Assembly (NCBI RefSeq): GCF_024707525.1
Contig: NZ_CP062231.1
Coordinates: 3,906,001-3,970,000, forward strand
Direction of reading: 5' to 3'
DNA: 64,000 nt
Source of the DNA: Rhizobium sp. TH2
GTDB taxonomy: Bacteria > Pseudomonadota > Alphaproteobacteria > Rhizobiales > Rhizobiaceae
Each line of letters starts with the position of its first letter. Positions within the stretch are counted from its first letter, which is position 1. A program made the translations under genes and the position numbers. The notes beneath the pieces are model-generated. The model was not told the origin of the DNA, made no database searches, and saw only the letters and a program-made list of their open reading frames with translations. Positions 9,672-18,131 of this stretch are shown piece by piece.

Positions 9672-10529
9672 TCATCGTTCGAAACGCGCGCGGTATTCCC
9701 GCGGCGTGACCCCACGCAGGCGCTTGAACTGGCGATTGAAGTTGGCAAGCGAACCATAGCCCACCTCGCCAGCGACATGAGCAATGGGCAGGCTGGTCGC
9801 GGACAGCAGCGAACACGCCTCGCCGATCCGCATGCGGATAAGGTATTCCGAAGCGGTCGTGCCGGTATGCCGGCGGAACAGGCGGTGCAGGCCGGAGCCG
9901 CTGAGCGCGGCGATATCGGCCAGGTCTTCCATGCCGATATCCGTTCGGTGGTGGCCGTGGATGTGGTGCAGCACGCGGTCGATGCGGTCGCGCCCCTCCT
10001 GTTTTGGAACAGTGCTGGCGCTCGTGCAAAGCGTGGTAGCCGTGCGATCCACCGCAAGCCGACCGAGAATCGATAGAAGGCCGAGAAGCTGATCGGCGGG
10101 TGGCAGATCAAAAAGCGCGCTGTAATCAGCACGAATGGCTTCGGACGCGGCCCGGCTGAAATGGAGGCCGCGGCCGGCGCGATCGACCATCGCGCGGATC
10201 GGCCGGAACTCCACCGAGGATTCGACGATCCTGTCGATCCACTCCTGCCGGAACCAGAAGACCAGCGCGACATGCGGCGCCTTGTCATCCAGGCGATCGA
10301 CCGACGACCAGCTATGCGGCAGGTTCGGCCCGATCAGCACCAGGTCGAGATCGTCATAGGTGCCGACGTGATCGCCGATGAAGCGCTGGCCGCGCGAATT
10401 CAGCGTCAGGGTCAGCTCGAATTCCGGATGATGATGCCATTGAAACGGAATGCCGCCCTCGAGCCGCCGGTTGAGGCTGTTGAGCGATGAGTGCTCGCTG
10501 GGCGATAGTTTCTCTAGATAGGGCTTCAT
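9672..10529 (-). CDS. AraC-family regulator with cupin sensor domain
   Basis: This 285-residue protein has an N-terminal cupin-like domain with the histidine cluster WHHHPEFELTLTLNSRG, and a C-terminal double helix-turn-helix (about residues 185-285). The second HTH carries the typical GYGSLANFNRQFKRLRGVTPREYR. It is transcribed away from the phytanoyl-CoA dioxygenase-like gene, with about 120 bp between the two starts, so it most likely regulates that gene. The ligand is unknown. It converges end-to-end with the PhzF-like gene. Confidence 0.87.
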   Translation of the reverse strand: MKPYLEKLSPSEHSSLNSLNRRLEGGIPFQWHHHPEFELTLTLNSRGQRFIGDHVGTYDDLDLVLIGPNLPHSWSSVDRLDDKAPHVALVFWFRQEWIDRIVESSVEFRPIRAMVDRAGRGLHFSRAASEAIRADYSALFDLPPADQLLGLLSILGRLAVDRTATTLCTSASTVPKQEGRDRIDRVLHHIHGHHRTDIGMEDLADIAALSGSGLHRLFRRHTGTTASEYLIRMRIGEACSLLSATSLPIAHVAGEVGYGSLANFNRQFKRLRGVTPREYRARFER

Positions 10530-10649
10530 GCGGCCTCGATCGCATCATTGACGCCAGAATAGTATCAGTATTTGCCTTTGACGTACAACATGGCTTTTCC
10601 GCCGTCGCTATGCTGCCTGTCATCGTCATGCAAAGCCTGGGAGGGCACC

Positions 10650-11582
10650 ATGCAACAAGCGACTTTACGCGACCACCACCCCACGACCAGCGCCACCACG
10701 CAACTGGCCGAGATCGAGAAGACGCTGCCCCTGCGCGTGCTCTCCAGCGCCGACTGGCAACACTGGATCACCAAGGGTTATGTCATCATCCGCCAGGCCG
10801 TGCCGGCCGCCAATGTCGAGCGGTTGGTCGATCTGCTGTGGCAATTCGACGAGAAGAACCCGGCCGACGCTTCGACCTGGTACGCGCCGCAACGCCGCGA
10901 GCACAAGATGAGGGAGCTCAACAACACAGGCATGCTGGAGATCTATAATCACCAGTACCTCTGGGACAATCGCATGGAAAGCCGCATCTACGATGCCTTC
11001 GTCGATATCTGGGATCGCGAGGACCTGTGGGTGACCATCGACCGCGCCAATCTCAATCCGCCGAAAAAGGTGAAGGGCAATCCGCATGGCTTCATCCACT
11101 GGGATGTCGATACCTCGATCCGGCCGCTGCCGATCGGCGTGCAGGGCGTGCTGAGCCTGAAGAAGCAGGATGGCGACGTCGGCGGCTTCCAATGCGTGCC
11201 CGGCCTGTTCTCCGGCTTCGAAGAATGGGAAAAGACCCAACCGGCCGACCGCGACCCGATGCACCCCGATATGACCGGCCAGACCGTGGTCAATATCGAC
11301 ATGGAGCCGGGCGACCTGCTGATCTTCAACTCGCTGCTGGCCCACGGCGTGCGGCCGAACCATTCGGGAGACCGCGTGCGCATGGCGCAGTACATTTCCA
11401 TGCATCCCGCCGAATGGGAAAACCGCGCCGAGCGCGAGGAGCGCATCAGGCTGTGGCGCGAACTCGACCACCCGCAGCGCGATGCCTTTCCCGGCGATCC
11501 GCGCGATTGGGAAAAGAAGCATGCGACGACGGCGGAACTGACGCCGCTGGGCGAGAAGTTGCTGGGGTTGAAAAGGTGGTGA
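10650..11582 (+). CDS. Phytanoyl-CoA dioxygenase-family oxygenase
   Basis: This 310-residue Fe(II)/2-oxoglutarate-dependent oxygenase shows the double-stranded beta-helix metal site. HWD with His150 and Asp152 supplies the HxD, and His232 in LLAHGVRPNHSG is the distal ligand. Arg242 or Arg244 is a candidate for 2-oxoglutarate binding. The frame is open from 10572, but the ATG at 10650 follows GGGAGGGCACC and is preferred. PhyH-family enzymes hydroxylate diverse substrates, and none can be deduced here. It is divergent from an AraC-type regulator that probably controls it. Confidence 0.82.
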   Translation: MQQATLRDHHPTTSATTQLAEIEKTLPLRVLSSADWQHWITKGYVIIRQAVPAANVERLVDLLWQFDEKNPADASTWYAPQRREHKMRELNNTGMLEIYNHQYLWDNRMESRIYDAFVDIWDREDLWVTIDRANLNPPKKVKGNPHGFIHWDVDTSIRPLPIGVQGVLSLKKQDGDVGGFQCVPGLFSGFEEWEKTQPADRDPMHPDMTGQTVVNIDMEPGDLLIFNSLLAHGVRPNHSGDRVRMAQYISMHPAEWENRAEREERIRLWRELDHPQRDAFPGDPRDWEKKHATTAELTPLGEKLLGLKRW

Positions 11583-11645
11583 CTTTCAGTTGAAGCAGCC
11601 TCGAAAATCCAGCAAGTTGTACCAAGCAACATTGCGGAGGCTAAA

Positions 11646-12608
11646 GTGTTAGAACTGAGGACGCGAGAGGATCTGCAACGGCTAATCGATGAGCGACTGC
11701 CTGAAAGTATCAGCCTTGACTATAAGGCGACGGCTGCCTTGGCAAAGACCAATGAAAAGCGCAAGGAGCTAACAAAAGATGTGTCTGCCTTCGCCAATTC
11801 CGCAGGGGGGCAGATTGTCTATGGGATTGTCGAGCAAGACCAAGTTCCACTCTCGATCGATGAAAGCCTTGATCGTAGTGAAATAACGCCGGAATGGATT
11901 GAGCAGGTTCTTACAACGAGTGTCTCGCCAAGGATAGAGGGCCTAAAAATAGCAATGGTACCGTTGAATGAACGAAATGTTGCATACGTCATCAGCATAC
12001 CGCAGGCCGTAAATCGAGCACCACATCAAGCCATCGATAAACGATATTACAGACGACATAATTTCATGAGCGTCCCTATGGAAGATCATGAAATTCGTGA
12101 TGTGTTCAGACGCTCGTCTACGCCTGAACCTTATCTAAATTTCTCTATCCAAGGTGGAGTACAAGATGTCGTCTTCAAAGACGACGAGAAGGGCAGGCCC
12201 AATGAACTGTCGGAGCCTATTGAGATATCTAGCACTATCGGCAATCGCTCAAACGCACCTGCAGTATGGCTCGTCTGCAGAAGTTTGGTGTCTAAATTCT
12301 TAACGATAAGCCAACACAAATTCGACGCGATCTCTGACGGGAGCGTTAACGATGAACCTCTCAGTATTTGCCTGAAGAAAGTTGGAGGAATGAGTCACTT
12401 TCCAATATTTCGAGAAGCAAGCTTCGCCCATGAAAGATTTAGTATTCGTGTACCTATAGAAATGGCAAAAGAAGACCGACAATTTACTTTAGGTTATCAT
12501 ATTGCGACTCCCGGTTACTCTGGCGGCTTTCTAGGAAAACTCAAGCTAGAAGGGCGAAAGCTGACGATCTTAGAGACTGAAAATCCCATGCCGGTCACCT
12601 TCGAATAA
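11646..12608 (+). CDS. AlbA_2 (Schlafen-type) domain protein, function unknown
   Basis: This 320-residue protein starts at GTG with GGAGG six bases upstream. Its N-terminal half (about 1-155) is an AlbA_2/divergent AAA-type domain with the family motif FANSAGGQIVYGIVEQ and the segment YYRRHNFMSVPMEDHEIRD. The C-terminal half (about 165-320) is rich in beta structure and not recognised. Codon use is distinctly AT-richer than in the flanking genes, which suggests horizontal acquisition. AlbA_2 proteins are often found in defence islands or as transcription regulators. There is no helicase or second defence gene beside it here, so no function is assigned. Confidence 0.72.
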   Translation: MLELRTREDLQRLIDERLPESISLDYKATAALAKTNEKRKELTKDVSAFANSAGGQIVYGIVEQDQVPLSIDESLDRSEITPEWIEQVLTTSVSPRIEGLKIAMVPLNERNVAYVISIPQAVNRAPHQAIDKRYYRRHNFMSVPMEDHEIRDVFRRSSTPEPYLNFSIQGGVQDVVFKDDEKGRPNELSEPIEISSTIGNRSNAPAVWLVCRSLVSKFLTISQHKFDAISDGSVNDEPLSICLKKVGGMSHFPIFREASFAHERFSIRVPIEMAKEDRQFTLGYHIATPGYSGGFLGKLKLEGRKLTILETENPMPVTFE

Positions 12609-12639
12609 CTCCTAGCAGACGTTTCGGATATTCTCGATT

Positions 12640-13923
12640 TCATCCCTTAAAGAGATACTCTTCCCGCGACCGTTCCTTCATCTCGATCGAGAACCCCGGC
12701 ATGACAGGCGGCATGTAGGCTGCGTTCTGGATATTGCAGGGGTCGAGGAAGTGCTCGTGCAGGTGATCGACGAACTCGATCACCCTGCCCTCGATCGTGC
12801 CCGACACGGCGATGTAGTCGATCATCGACAGATGCTGGACATATTCGCACAAGCCCACGCCACCGGCATGCGGCCAGACCGGCAGGCCGTATTTCGCCGC
12901 CATCAGCAGCACGGCGAGCACCTCGTTCAAGCCGCCCATTCGGCAGGCGTCGATCTGGACGATGTCGATGGCGCCGCCCGCGATCATCTGCTTGAAGATG
13001 ATGCGGTTCTGGCACATTTCGCCGGTCGCGACCTTGACCGGGGCGATCTGTTCGCGGATCGCCTTGTGGCCGAAGACGTCGTCGGGGCTGGTCGGCTCCT
13101 CGATGAAGAATGGCTTTGAGAAGGCGAGTTGCTTGACCCAATCCACCGCCTGGCCGACTTCCCAGACCTGGTTGGCGTCGATCATCAGGTAGCGATCCGG
13201 GCCGATCACCTCGCGGGCAATGCGCAGGCGGCGGATGTCGTCCTCCAGATCGCGACCAACCTTCATCTTGATATGGTTGAAGCCGGCATCGATCGCCTCG
13301 TGGCACAGGCGGCGCAGCTTGTCGTCGTCATAGCCGAGCCAGCCGGCGGAGGTCGTGTAGCAGGGATAGCCCTTGGCCTCGAGTTTCGCGATACGCTCGG
13401 CCTTGCCGGGTTCGGCCTTCTTCAGGATATCAAGTGCCTCGTCGCGGGTGATGGCATCGGTGAGGTAGCGGAAATCGACGATATCGACGATCTCCTCCGC
13501 GCTCATGTCGGCAACCAGCCGCCAGACCGGCTTGCCTGATTGCTTCGCCAAGAGATCCCATACCGCATTGACCACCGCGCCGGTGGCGAGGTGGATGGCG
13601 CCCTTATCAGGCCCGATCCAGCGGAGCTGGCTGTCGCTGGTCACATGGCGCCAGAAGCGGGCCGGGCTTTCCCTGACCCAATCGAGATCGAGGCCGACGA
13701 CGAGGTGGCGCATCGCCTCGATTGCGGCGCAGCAGATCTCGTTGCCGCGGCCGATGGTGAAAGTCAGCCCGTGACCCTCCAGCCCGGGGTGGTCCGTGCC
13801 GAGAATGACATAGGCAGCGGAATAATCCGGATCCGGGTTCATCGCGTCGGAGCCATCGAGGCTCTGGGACGTGGGGAAGCGGAGGTCCAGCGTCTGGAGA
13901 CTGGTAATCTGGGTCACGGTCAC
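12640..13923 (-). CDS. fucD: L-fuconate dehydratase
   Basis: This 427-residue enolase-superfamily enzyme dehydrates L-fuconate to 2-keto-3-deoxy-L-fuconate. Expected catalytic and metal residues are in place: Lys221 in HIKMKVG, Asp249 in MIDAN, Glu275 in FIEEPTSP, Glu302 in ATGEM, Asp325 in QIDACRMGG and His352 in PHAGG. Each is offset by one residue from the numbering I recall for Xanthomonas campestris L-fuconate dehydratase, which supports isofunction. It is the last gene of a leftward operon with the next three pathway steps. The stop is 31 bp from the convergent AlbA_2 gene. Confidence 0.9.
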   Translation of the reverse strand: MTVTQITSLQTLDLRFPTSQSLDGSDAMNPDPDYSAAYVILGTDHPGLEGHGLTFTIGRGNEICCAAIEAMRHLVVGLDLDWVRESPARFWRHVTSDSQLRWIGPDKGAIHLATGAVVNAVWDLLAKQSGKPVWRLVADMSAEEIVDIVDFRYLTDAITRDEALDILKKAEPGKAERIAKLEAKGYPCYTTSAGWLGYDDDKLRRLCHEAIDAGFNHIKMKVGRDLEDDIRRLRIAREVIGPDRYLMIDANQVWEVGQAVDWVKQLAFSKPFFIEEPTSPDDVFGHKAIREQIAPVKVATGEMCQNRIIFKQMIAGGAIDIVQIDACRMGGLNEVLAVLLMAAKYGLPVWPHAGGVGLCEYVQHLSMIDYIAVSGTIEGRVIEFVDHLHEHFLDPCNIQNAAYMPPVMPGFSIEMKERSREEYLFKG

Positions 13924-13941
13924 TCTTTCGTCAGTGTCGGC

Positions 13942-14787
13942 TTACTTGTCCTGCACGAATGTCTGCTTCTGCGTGCCGAGGCCCTCGATGCCGAGTTCGA
14001 CCACGTCTCCGTGCTTCAGGAAGCGCGGCGGCTTGAGGCCCATGCCGACGCCCGGCGGCGTGCCGGTGGAGATCACATCGCCCGGATGCAGGCTCATGAA
14101 CTGGCTGAGATAGGAGACGAGGTATTTCACGCCATAGACCATGGTCGAGGACGAGCCGTCCTGCATTTGTTGGCCGTTGACCTTCAGCCACATCTTGAGG
14201 TTCTGCGGATCGGGGATTTCATCCCTCGTCACCAGCCATGGGCCGATCGGGCCGAACGTGTCGCAGGACTTGCCCTTGGTCCACTGGCCGGAGCGCTCGG
14301 TCTGCAAGGCGCGTTCGGAGACGTCGTCGCAGACGGTGTAGCCCGCGACATAGTCGAGTGCTTCGTCTTCCGAGACGTATTTCGCGGTCTTGCCGATGAT
14401 GACGGCGAGTTCGACTTCCCAGTCGGTCTTTTGCGAACCGCGTGGGATCAGCACATTGTCGTTGGGGCCGACGATGGCCGACGTGGCCTTCATGAAGATG
14501 ATCGGCTCCGGCGGCACGGTGGCGCCGGTCTCGGCGGCGTGGTCGGAATAGTTGAGCCCGATGCAGATGAATTTGCCGGTGCCGGCGACGCAAGCGCCGA
14601 TGCGGGTGGAGGCATCCACCACGGGCAGCGAATTGACGTCGATGGCGGCAATCTTCTTCAACCCCTCAGGCGAAATCGCAGCACCGCCGATGTCGGCGAC
14701 ATGGGCCGAGAGATCACGGATCGTACCATCGGCCGCCTGGATCGCAGGCTTTTCGGCGCCGGGCGCGCCAACTCGCATCAGTTTCAT
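13942..14787 (-). CDS. FAH-family hydrolase, likely 2,4-diketo-3-deoxy-L-fuconate hydrolase
   Basis: This 281-residue member of the fumarylacetoacetate hydrolase family contains the metal-binding region DWEVELAVIIG and the hallmark GYTVCDDVSERALQTERSGQ. The C-terminal segments MSLHPGDVISTGTPPGVGMG and LKHGDVVELGIEGLG are also conserved. In bacterial L-fucose oxidation a family member cleaves 2,4-diketo-3-deoxy-L-fuconate to pyruvate and L-lactate. Its placement between fucD and the SDR dehydrogenase supports that role. General acylpyruvate hydrolase activity is the alternative. Confidence 0.83.
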   Translation of the reverse strand: MKLMRVGAPGAEKPAIQAADGTIRDLSAHVADIGGAAISPEGLKKIAAIDVNSLPVVDASTRIGACVAGTGKFICIGLNYSDHAAETGATVPPEPIIFMKATSAIVGPNDNVLIPRGSQKTDWEVELAVIIGKTAKYVSEDEALDYVAGYTVCDDVSERALQTERSGQWTKGKSCDTFGPIGPWLVTRDEIPDPQNLKMWLKVNGQQMQDGSSSTMVYGVKYLVSYLSQFMSLHPGDVISTGTPPGVGMGLKPPRFLKHGDVVELGIEGLGTQKQTFVQDK

Positions 14788-14814
14788 TTTATGTCCTCTC
14801 TTGGAATTGTCTGA

Positions 14815-15543
14815 TCAGATCGTCCAGCCGCCATCGATGGCATAGGCCTGGCCGCTCGTGTAGGTGGCGCCGGCGAGATAGAGCGCAAGATCGGCGATCT
14901 CTTCCGGCGTGCCGAGCCGGCCCATCGGCTGACGGGCGATGAAGGCGGCGCGGGCGGCATCGTAATCGCCCTGCGCGCGCATGCGCTCCTGCAGCGACGG
15001 GCTCTCGACCGTGCCGGGGCAGATGGCGTTGACGCGGATGCCGCGCGTGACATAGTCGGCGGCGACGGACTTGGTCAGCCCGATGACGGCGGCCTTGGAG
15101 ACGCCATAGGCGAAGCGGTTCGGCACGCCCTTGATCGAGGAGGCGACCGAAGCGATGTTGACGATGGCGCCATCGTTGCGCTCCAGCATGCCGGGCAACA
15201 CGGCGCGGATGGTGCGGATCATTGATTTCAGGTTGAGATCAAGCGCGAAATCGAGATCCTCGTCCTTCATTTCGAGGATCGAGCCATTGTGGACGACGCC
15301 CGCCGAATTAACCAGCACATCGACCTGCCCGACCTCGGCGACCAGCGCCTTGACGGCGGCGTCGTCGAGCACGTTGAGCTTGGCGGTGACGATGCCGTTC
15401 TGGCCGTCGATCTCGCGCAGCACGGTCTCGTTGATATCAGTCGCCATGACCTTGGCGCCGGCGGCGGCGAAGGCCAGTGCAACCGCGCGGCCGATGCCCT
15501 GCGCGGCGGCGGTGACCAGCACCGATTTGCCCGTGAAATCCAT
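14815..15543 (-). CDS. SDR dehydrogenase, likely 2-keto-3-deoxy-L-fuconate dehydrogenase
   Basis: This 242-residue classical short-chain dehydrogenase has the cofactor motif TAAAQGIGRA near residue 10, and D32 in MATDIN, which favours NAD. It also has NSAGVVH and the catalytic YGVSK. The frame runs 12 codons further upstream, but GGAAGGAACGAC directly before the internal ATG at 15543 fixes the start. The context suggests oxidation of 2-keto-3-deoxy-L-fuconate at C4, feeding the FAH-type hydrolase. It could instead be the missing L-fucose dehydrogenase, although the position between pathway genes argues against that. Confidence 0.78.
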   Translation of the reverse strand: MDFTGKSVLVTAAAQGIGRAVALAFAAAGAKVMATDINETVLREIDGQNGIVTAKLNVLDDAAVKALVAEVGQVDVLVNSAGVVHNGSILEMKDEDLDFALDLNLKSMIRTIRAVLPGMLERNDGAIVNIASVASSIKGVPNRFAYGVSKAAVIGLTKSVAADYVTRGIRVNAICPGTVESPSLQERMRAQGDYDAARAAFIARQPMGRLGTPEEIADLALYLAGATYTSGQAYAIDGGWTI

Positions 15544-15609
15544 TGTCGTTCCTTCCTTATTCATCTCTGCCGGCTTCATCTTGGGAAGTCGGAGCTTACC
15601 TTGTCCGGA

Positions 15610-15939
15610 TCAGTCGGAGTGGAAGACTTCTTCCATTCCGGCCCACCACTCACCTTCTTTCCGAGTCTCGAACGGCTTCTGGAGGGGACCGCAAACGGCC
15701 CACCATTCCTGGGTCTTGGGGTGTGCCGCCATCTTTTTCTGGTCGGCTTCGAAATCATCGCCGACATACTCGAAATAGGAGAACATCAGGTTCTCCGGTT
15801 CCTTGAGATAGATCGAGTAATTGCGGATGCCGCACTCTGTGATCATCTCGAGCACCTCGGGCCAGACGGCCGCGTGTAGCCGCTTGTATTCCTCGATCTT
15901 GTCGGCGTTGATGCCGATCACCGATCCCATCCGTTGCAT
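15610..15939 (-). CDS. L-rhamnose/L-fucose mutarotase family protein
   Basis: This 109-residue protein belongs to the RhaM-like mutarotase family (DUF718). The residues matching the E. coli RhaM active site are visible: Tyr18 and His22 in EEYKRLH, and a Trp pair near 79-80 in TQEWW. Family enzymes interconvert alpha and beta anomers of 6-deoxy sugars. In this cluster it would supply the anomer used by a fucose dehydrogenase. It starts 3 bp after the enolase-superfamily gene stop, so the two are co-translated. Confidence 0.82.
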   Translation of the reverse strand: MQRMGSVIGINADKIEEYKRLHAAVWPEVLEMITECGIRNYSIYLKEPENLMFSYFEYVGDDFEADQKKMAAHPKTQEWWAVCGPLQKPFETRKEGEWWAGMEEVFHSD

Positions 15940-15942
15940 GGT

Positions 15943-17058
15943 CTACTCCTTGAAGATCACGGTGTCGAATTCGGGGATCGAGCGGCGTTTTACCTGGTCC
16001 CAGTCCCAATCGATGCCAATGCCGGGCTCCTCGGGCGCCAGCGCGTGACCGTTCTCGATCCGCATCTTAGCGCCGGTGATCTCGTCGAGCTGGGGAATGT
16101 ATTCGACATACTTGCCGTTTTGAACCGCGCATGTGAGGCTGACATGCAGTTCCATGAGAAAATGCGGGCAGACCGGGATGTCGAAAGCTTCCGCTGCATG
16201 GGCGACCTTGAGCCACGGCGTGATGCCGCCGATGCGGCCGACATCGACCTGCACGATCGAGCAGGCGCCCTTCTGCATATATTCGCGGAAATGGCGGATG
16301 GAATAAAGCGATTCACCAACGGCGATGGGCGTGGCGGTGCTGGCTGAGAGCCTTGTGTGGCCGTCGATATCGTCAGCGGCGAGCGGCTCCTCGATCCAGG
16401 CGAGGTCGACCTCGCGGAGACGGTCGGCGCGGCGGATCGCCTCGTCCAAGCGAAAACCCTGGTTGGCGTCGGTCATGATCTCGTAGCCCGGGCCGACCGC
16501 CTTTCGGACGGCTTCGAGGCGCGCGAGATCTTCCGAGCCATGCGGCTTGCCGATCTTGACCTTGGATCCGGTGAAACCCTGGGCTTGCGCGGCAAGCGCA
16601 TCATCGACCAGCGCCTGCGTCTCGATATGCAGCCAGCCGCCCTCGGTCGTATAGAGCGGGCAGCGATCCCTGGCACCGCCGGCGAGCTTCCAGAGCGGCA
16701 GGCCTTGCTTCTTCGCGCGGAGATCCCAGAGCGCGGTATCGATGGCGGCGATCGCGATTGCCGTGATCGCGCCGATCGTCGTGGCATGAGTGAAGAATTC
16801 GAGATCGTGCCAGATCGCCTCGATGCGGTCGGCGTCCTGGCCGATGACGCGGGGGGCGAGATGATCCCTGAGCAGCCGCATGACCGACGAGCCGCCGGTG
16901 CCGATCGTGTAGGAATAGCCGGTGCCGGTGGCGCCGTCGCTATCGGTAATCGTGACGATGGGCGTTTCCTGGCTGACGAAACTCTGGATGGCATCCGTGC
17001 GCTTCACCTTCGGCACGAGATCGACCATACGGAGCTCGATTTTTTCGATCTTCGCCAT
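15943..17058 (-). CDS. Mandelate racemase/muconate lactonizing-type sugar acid dehydratase
   Basis: This 371-residue enolase-superfamily protein is distinct from the fuconate dehydratase in the same operon. Candidate catalytic residues are Lys166 and Lys168 in SKVKIGK, Asp197 in MTDANQG, Glu223 in WIEEPL, Glu249 in AVGES, Asp272 in VDVGRIGG and His299 in CPHF. The K-x-K motif with a His-Asp dyad fits the mandelate racemase subgroup, whose members act as acid-sugar dehydratases, racemases or cycloisomerases. It is the first gene of the leftward operon, directly divergent from the IclR regulator. Substrate is unknown; another 6-deoxy or C4-epimeric sugar acid is plausible. Confidence 0.8.
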   Translation of the reverse strand: MAKIEKIELRMVDLVPKVKRTDAIQSFVSQETPIVTITDSDGATGTGYSYTIGTGGSSVMRLLRDHLAPRVIGQDADRIEAIWHDLEFFTHATTIGAITAIAIAAIDTALWDLRAKKQGLPLWKLAGGARDRCPLYTTEGGWLHIETQALVDDALAAQAQGFTGSKVKIGKPHGSEDLARLEAVRKAVGPGYEIMTDANQGFRLDEAIRRADRLREVDLAWIEEPLAADDIDGHTRLSASTATPIAVGESLYSIRHFREYMQKGACSIVQVDVGRIGGITPWLKVAHAAEAFDIPVCPHFLMELHVSLTCAVQNGKYVEYIPQLDEITGAKMRIENGHALAPEEPGIGIDWDWDQVKRRSIPEFDTVIFKE

Positions 17059-17167
17059 TTCTCACTCCCAGGCGCGCCGCTCCATCCACGGCAAGACGAA
17101 GTCTTAGTCAGCTTGCCGCGCCAGCGCAACGGCGGCGGCATTGTTTTCAATTGCCTATCAATGATAC

Positions 17168-17251
17168 ATTCATATATAAAGCATTTATTCAAATATAGTC
17201 AAGTGCCGCGTTGCCTGCTGTGAACTTTGCGTATATGAATTTGAAAATTCA
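17168..17251. promoter_or_regulatory. Divergent promoter region with candidate IclR operators
   Basis: The AT-rich 208-bp gap between the leftward sugar-acid operon and the IclR gene contains ATTCATATATA (17168-17178) and ATTCAAATATA (17187-17197), 19 bp apart. An inverted TATATGAAT lies at 17232-17240, overlapping a 7+7 inverted repeat TGAATTT-GA-AAATTCA (17236-17251). The last sits just before the IclR ribosome site, a typical place for autorepression. A related TATTTGAAT lies before the lactonase gene at 18072-18080. Binding by the neighbouring IclR protein is inferred. Confidence 0.5.
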
Positions 17252-17266
17252 TTAGGGGGATGAAGC

Positions 17267-18046
17267 GTGACGCCGGACGACGACAAATATCGCGCGCCCG
17301 CGCTCGACAAAGGCCTCGACATCCTCGAGCTTCTCGCCGGCATCGATGGCGGCCTGACCCAGGCGGAAATCGCCAAGCGCATGGGTCGCAACGCCAACGA
17401 ATTCTACCGCATGCTCGACCGTCTGGTCCGGCGCGGCTATGTCACCCGGCTCGACGGCGACCGCTATTCGCTGACGCTGAAACTCTTCGGCCTGGCACAA
17501 TTGCATGCGCCGGTGCGGCGGCTTGCCTCCTATGCCACGCCGCTGATGCGAGGATTGGCCGAAGAGAGCCGGCAGGCCAACCATGTCGTGGTGTTCGACC
17601 GGGGGGCGGCTGTAGTGGTCGCGCAGCAGGAGGCGCCGGGTTATTTCGGCATTTCGCTGCGTGTCGGCGCGCATATGGGCCTGTTCAACACCGGCTCCGG
17701 CCATGTGCTGCTCGCCTTCCGCCCTCGGGATGAGCGGGCGATGATGATCCGCGAATATGAGAGTGCAAACGAAGGGCCTGCTGGGCAAACGCCGGAATTC
17801 TTCGCGCGGCTCGACCAGATCCGGGATCGGGGCTATGAGATGATGCCGAGCGCCCAGACAGCCGGCGTGGTCAACCTCTCCGTGCCGATCATGGGTGCGG
17901 ATGGCAATGCCATCGCCGCGCTGACCATTCCTTATATCACGCTGATCAATCTACCGGCTGCGCCTGACATTTCCGCGACGATCCAGTTGCTGCAGAAGAC
18001 TGGAAGGCAACTGTCGGAACTGGCGGGCCATGAACTGGCGGCCTGA
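17267..18046 (+). CDS. IclR-family transcriptional regulator of the sugar cluster
   Basis: This 259-residue protein starts at GTG, preceded by AGGGGGA at seven bases. An N-terminal winged helix (about 15-75) includes LTQAEIAKRMGRNANEFYRMLDRL. The IclR effector domain follows, with HVVVFDRG and the C-terminal cysteine-free segment TAGVVNLSVPIMGADGNAIAAL. IclR regulators commonly control aromatic or sugar-acid catabolism from a divergent position, as here. It sits between the leftward catabolic operon and the rightward lactonase gene and probably controls both. Confidence 0.88.
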   Translation: MTPDDDKYRAPALDKGLDILELLAGIDGGLTQAEIAKRMGRNANEFYRMLDRLVRRGYVTRLDGDRYSLTLKLFGLAQLHAPVRRLASYATPLMRGLAEESRQANHVVVFDRGAAVVVAQQEAPGYFGISLRVGAHMGLFNTGSGHVLLAFRPRDERAMMIREYESANEGPAGQTPEFFARLDQIRDRGYEMMPSAQTAGVVNLSVPIMGADGNAIAALTIPYITLINLPAAPDISATIQLLQKTGRQLSELAGHELAA

Positions 18047-18071
18047 AATTTCCACGTGAATATTGCATTTT

Positions 18072-18080
18072 TATTTGAAT
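18072..18080 (+). promoter_or_regulatory. Candidate IclR half-site before lactonase gene
   Basis: TATTTGAAT, the reverse complement of ATTCAAATA found at 17187-17195, lies 52 bp before the lactonase start in a short AT-rich gap. It is a short word, so chance occurrence is possible. Confidence 0.3.
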
Positions 18081-18131
18081 GGCCGGCTGCCACGTGCCAG
18101 CATCAGGTCACTAGGAATAGGAGGAATACCG

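Noticed and set aside
13540..14814. 424-codon plus-strand ORF across fucD and the FAH gene
   Set aside because: Antisense shadow spanning two genes with strong family matches.
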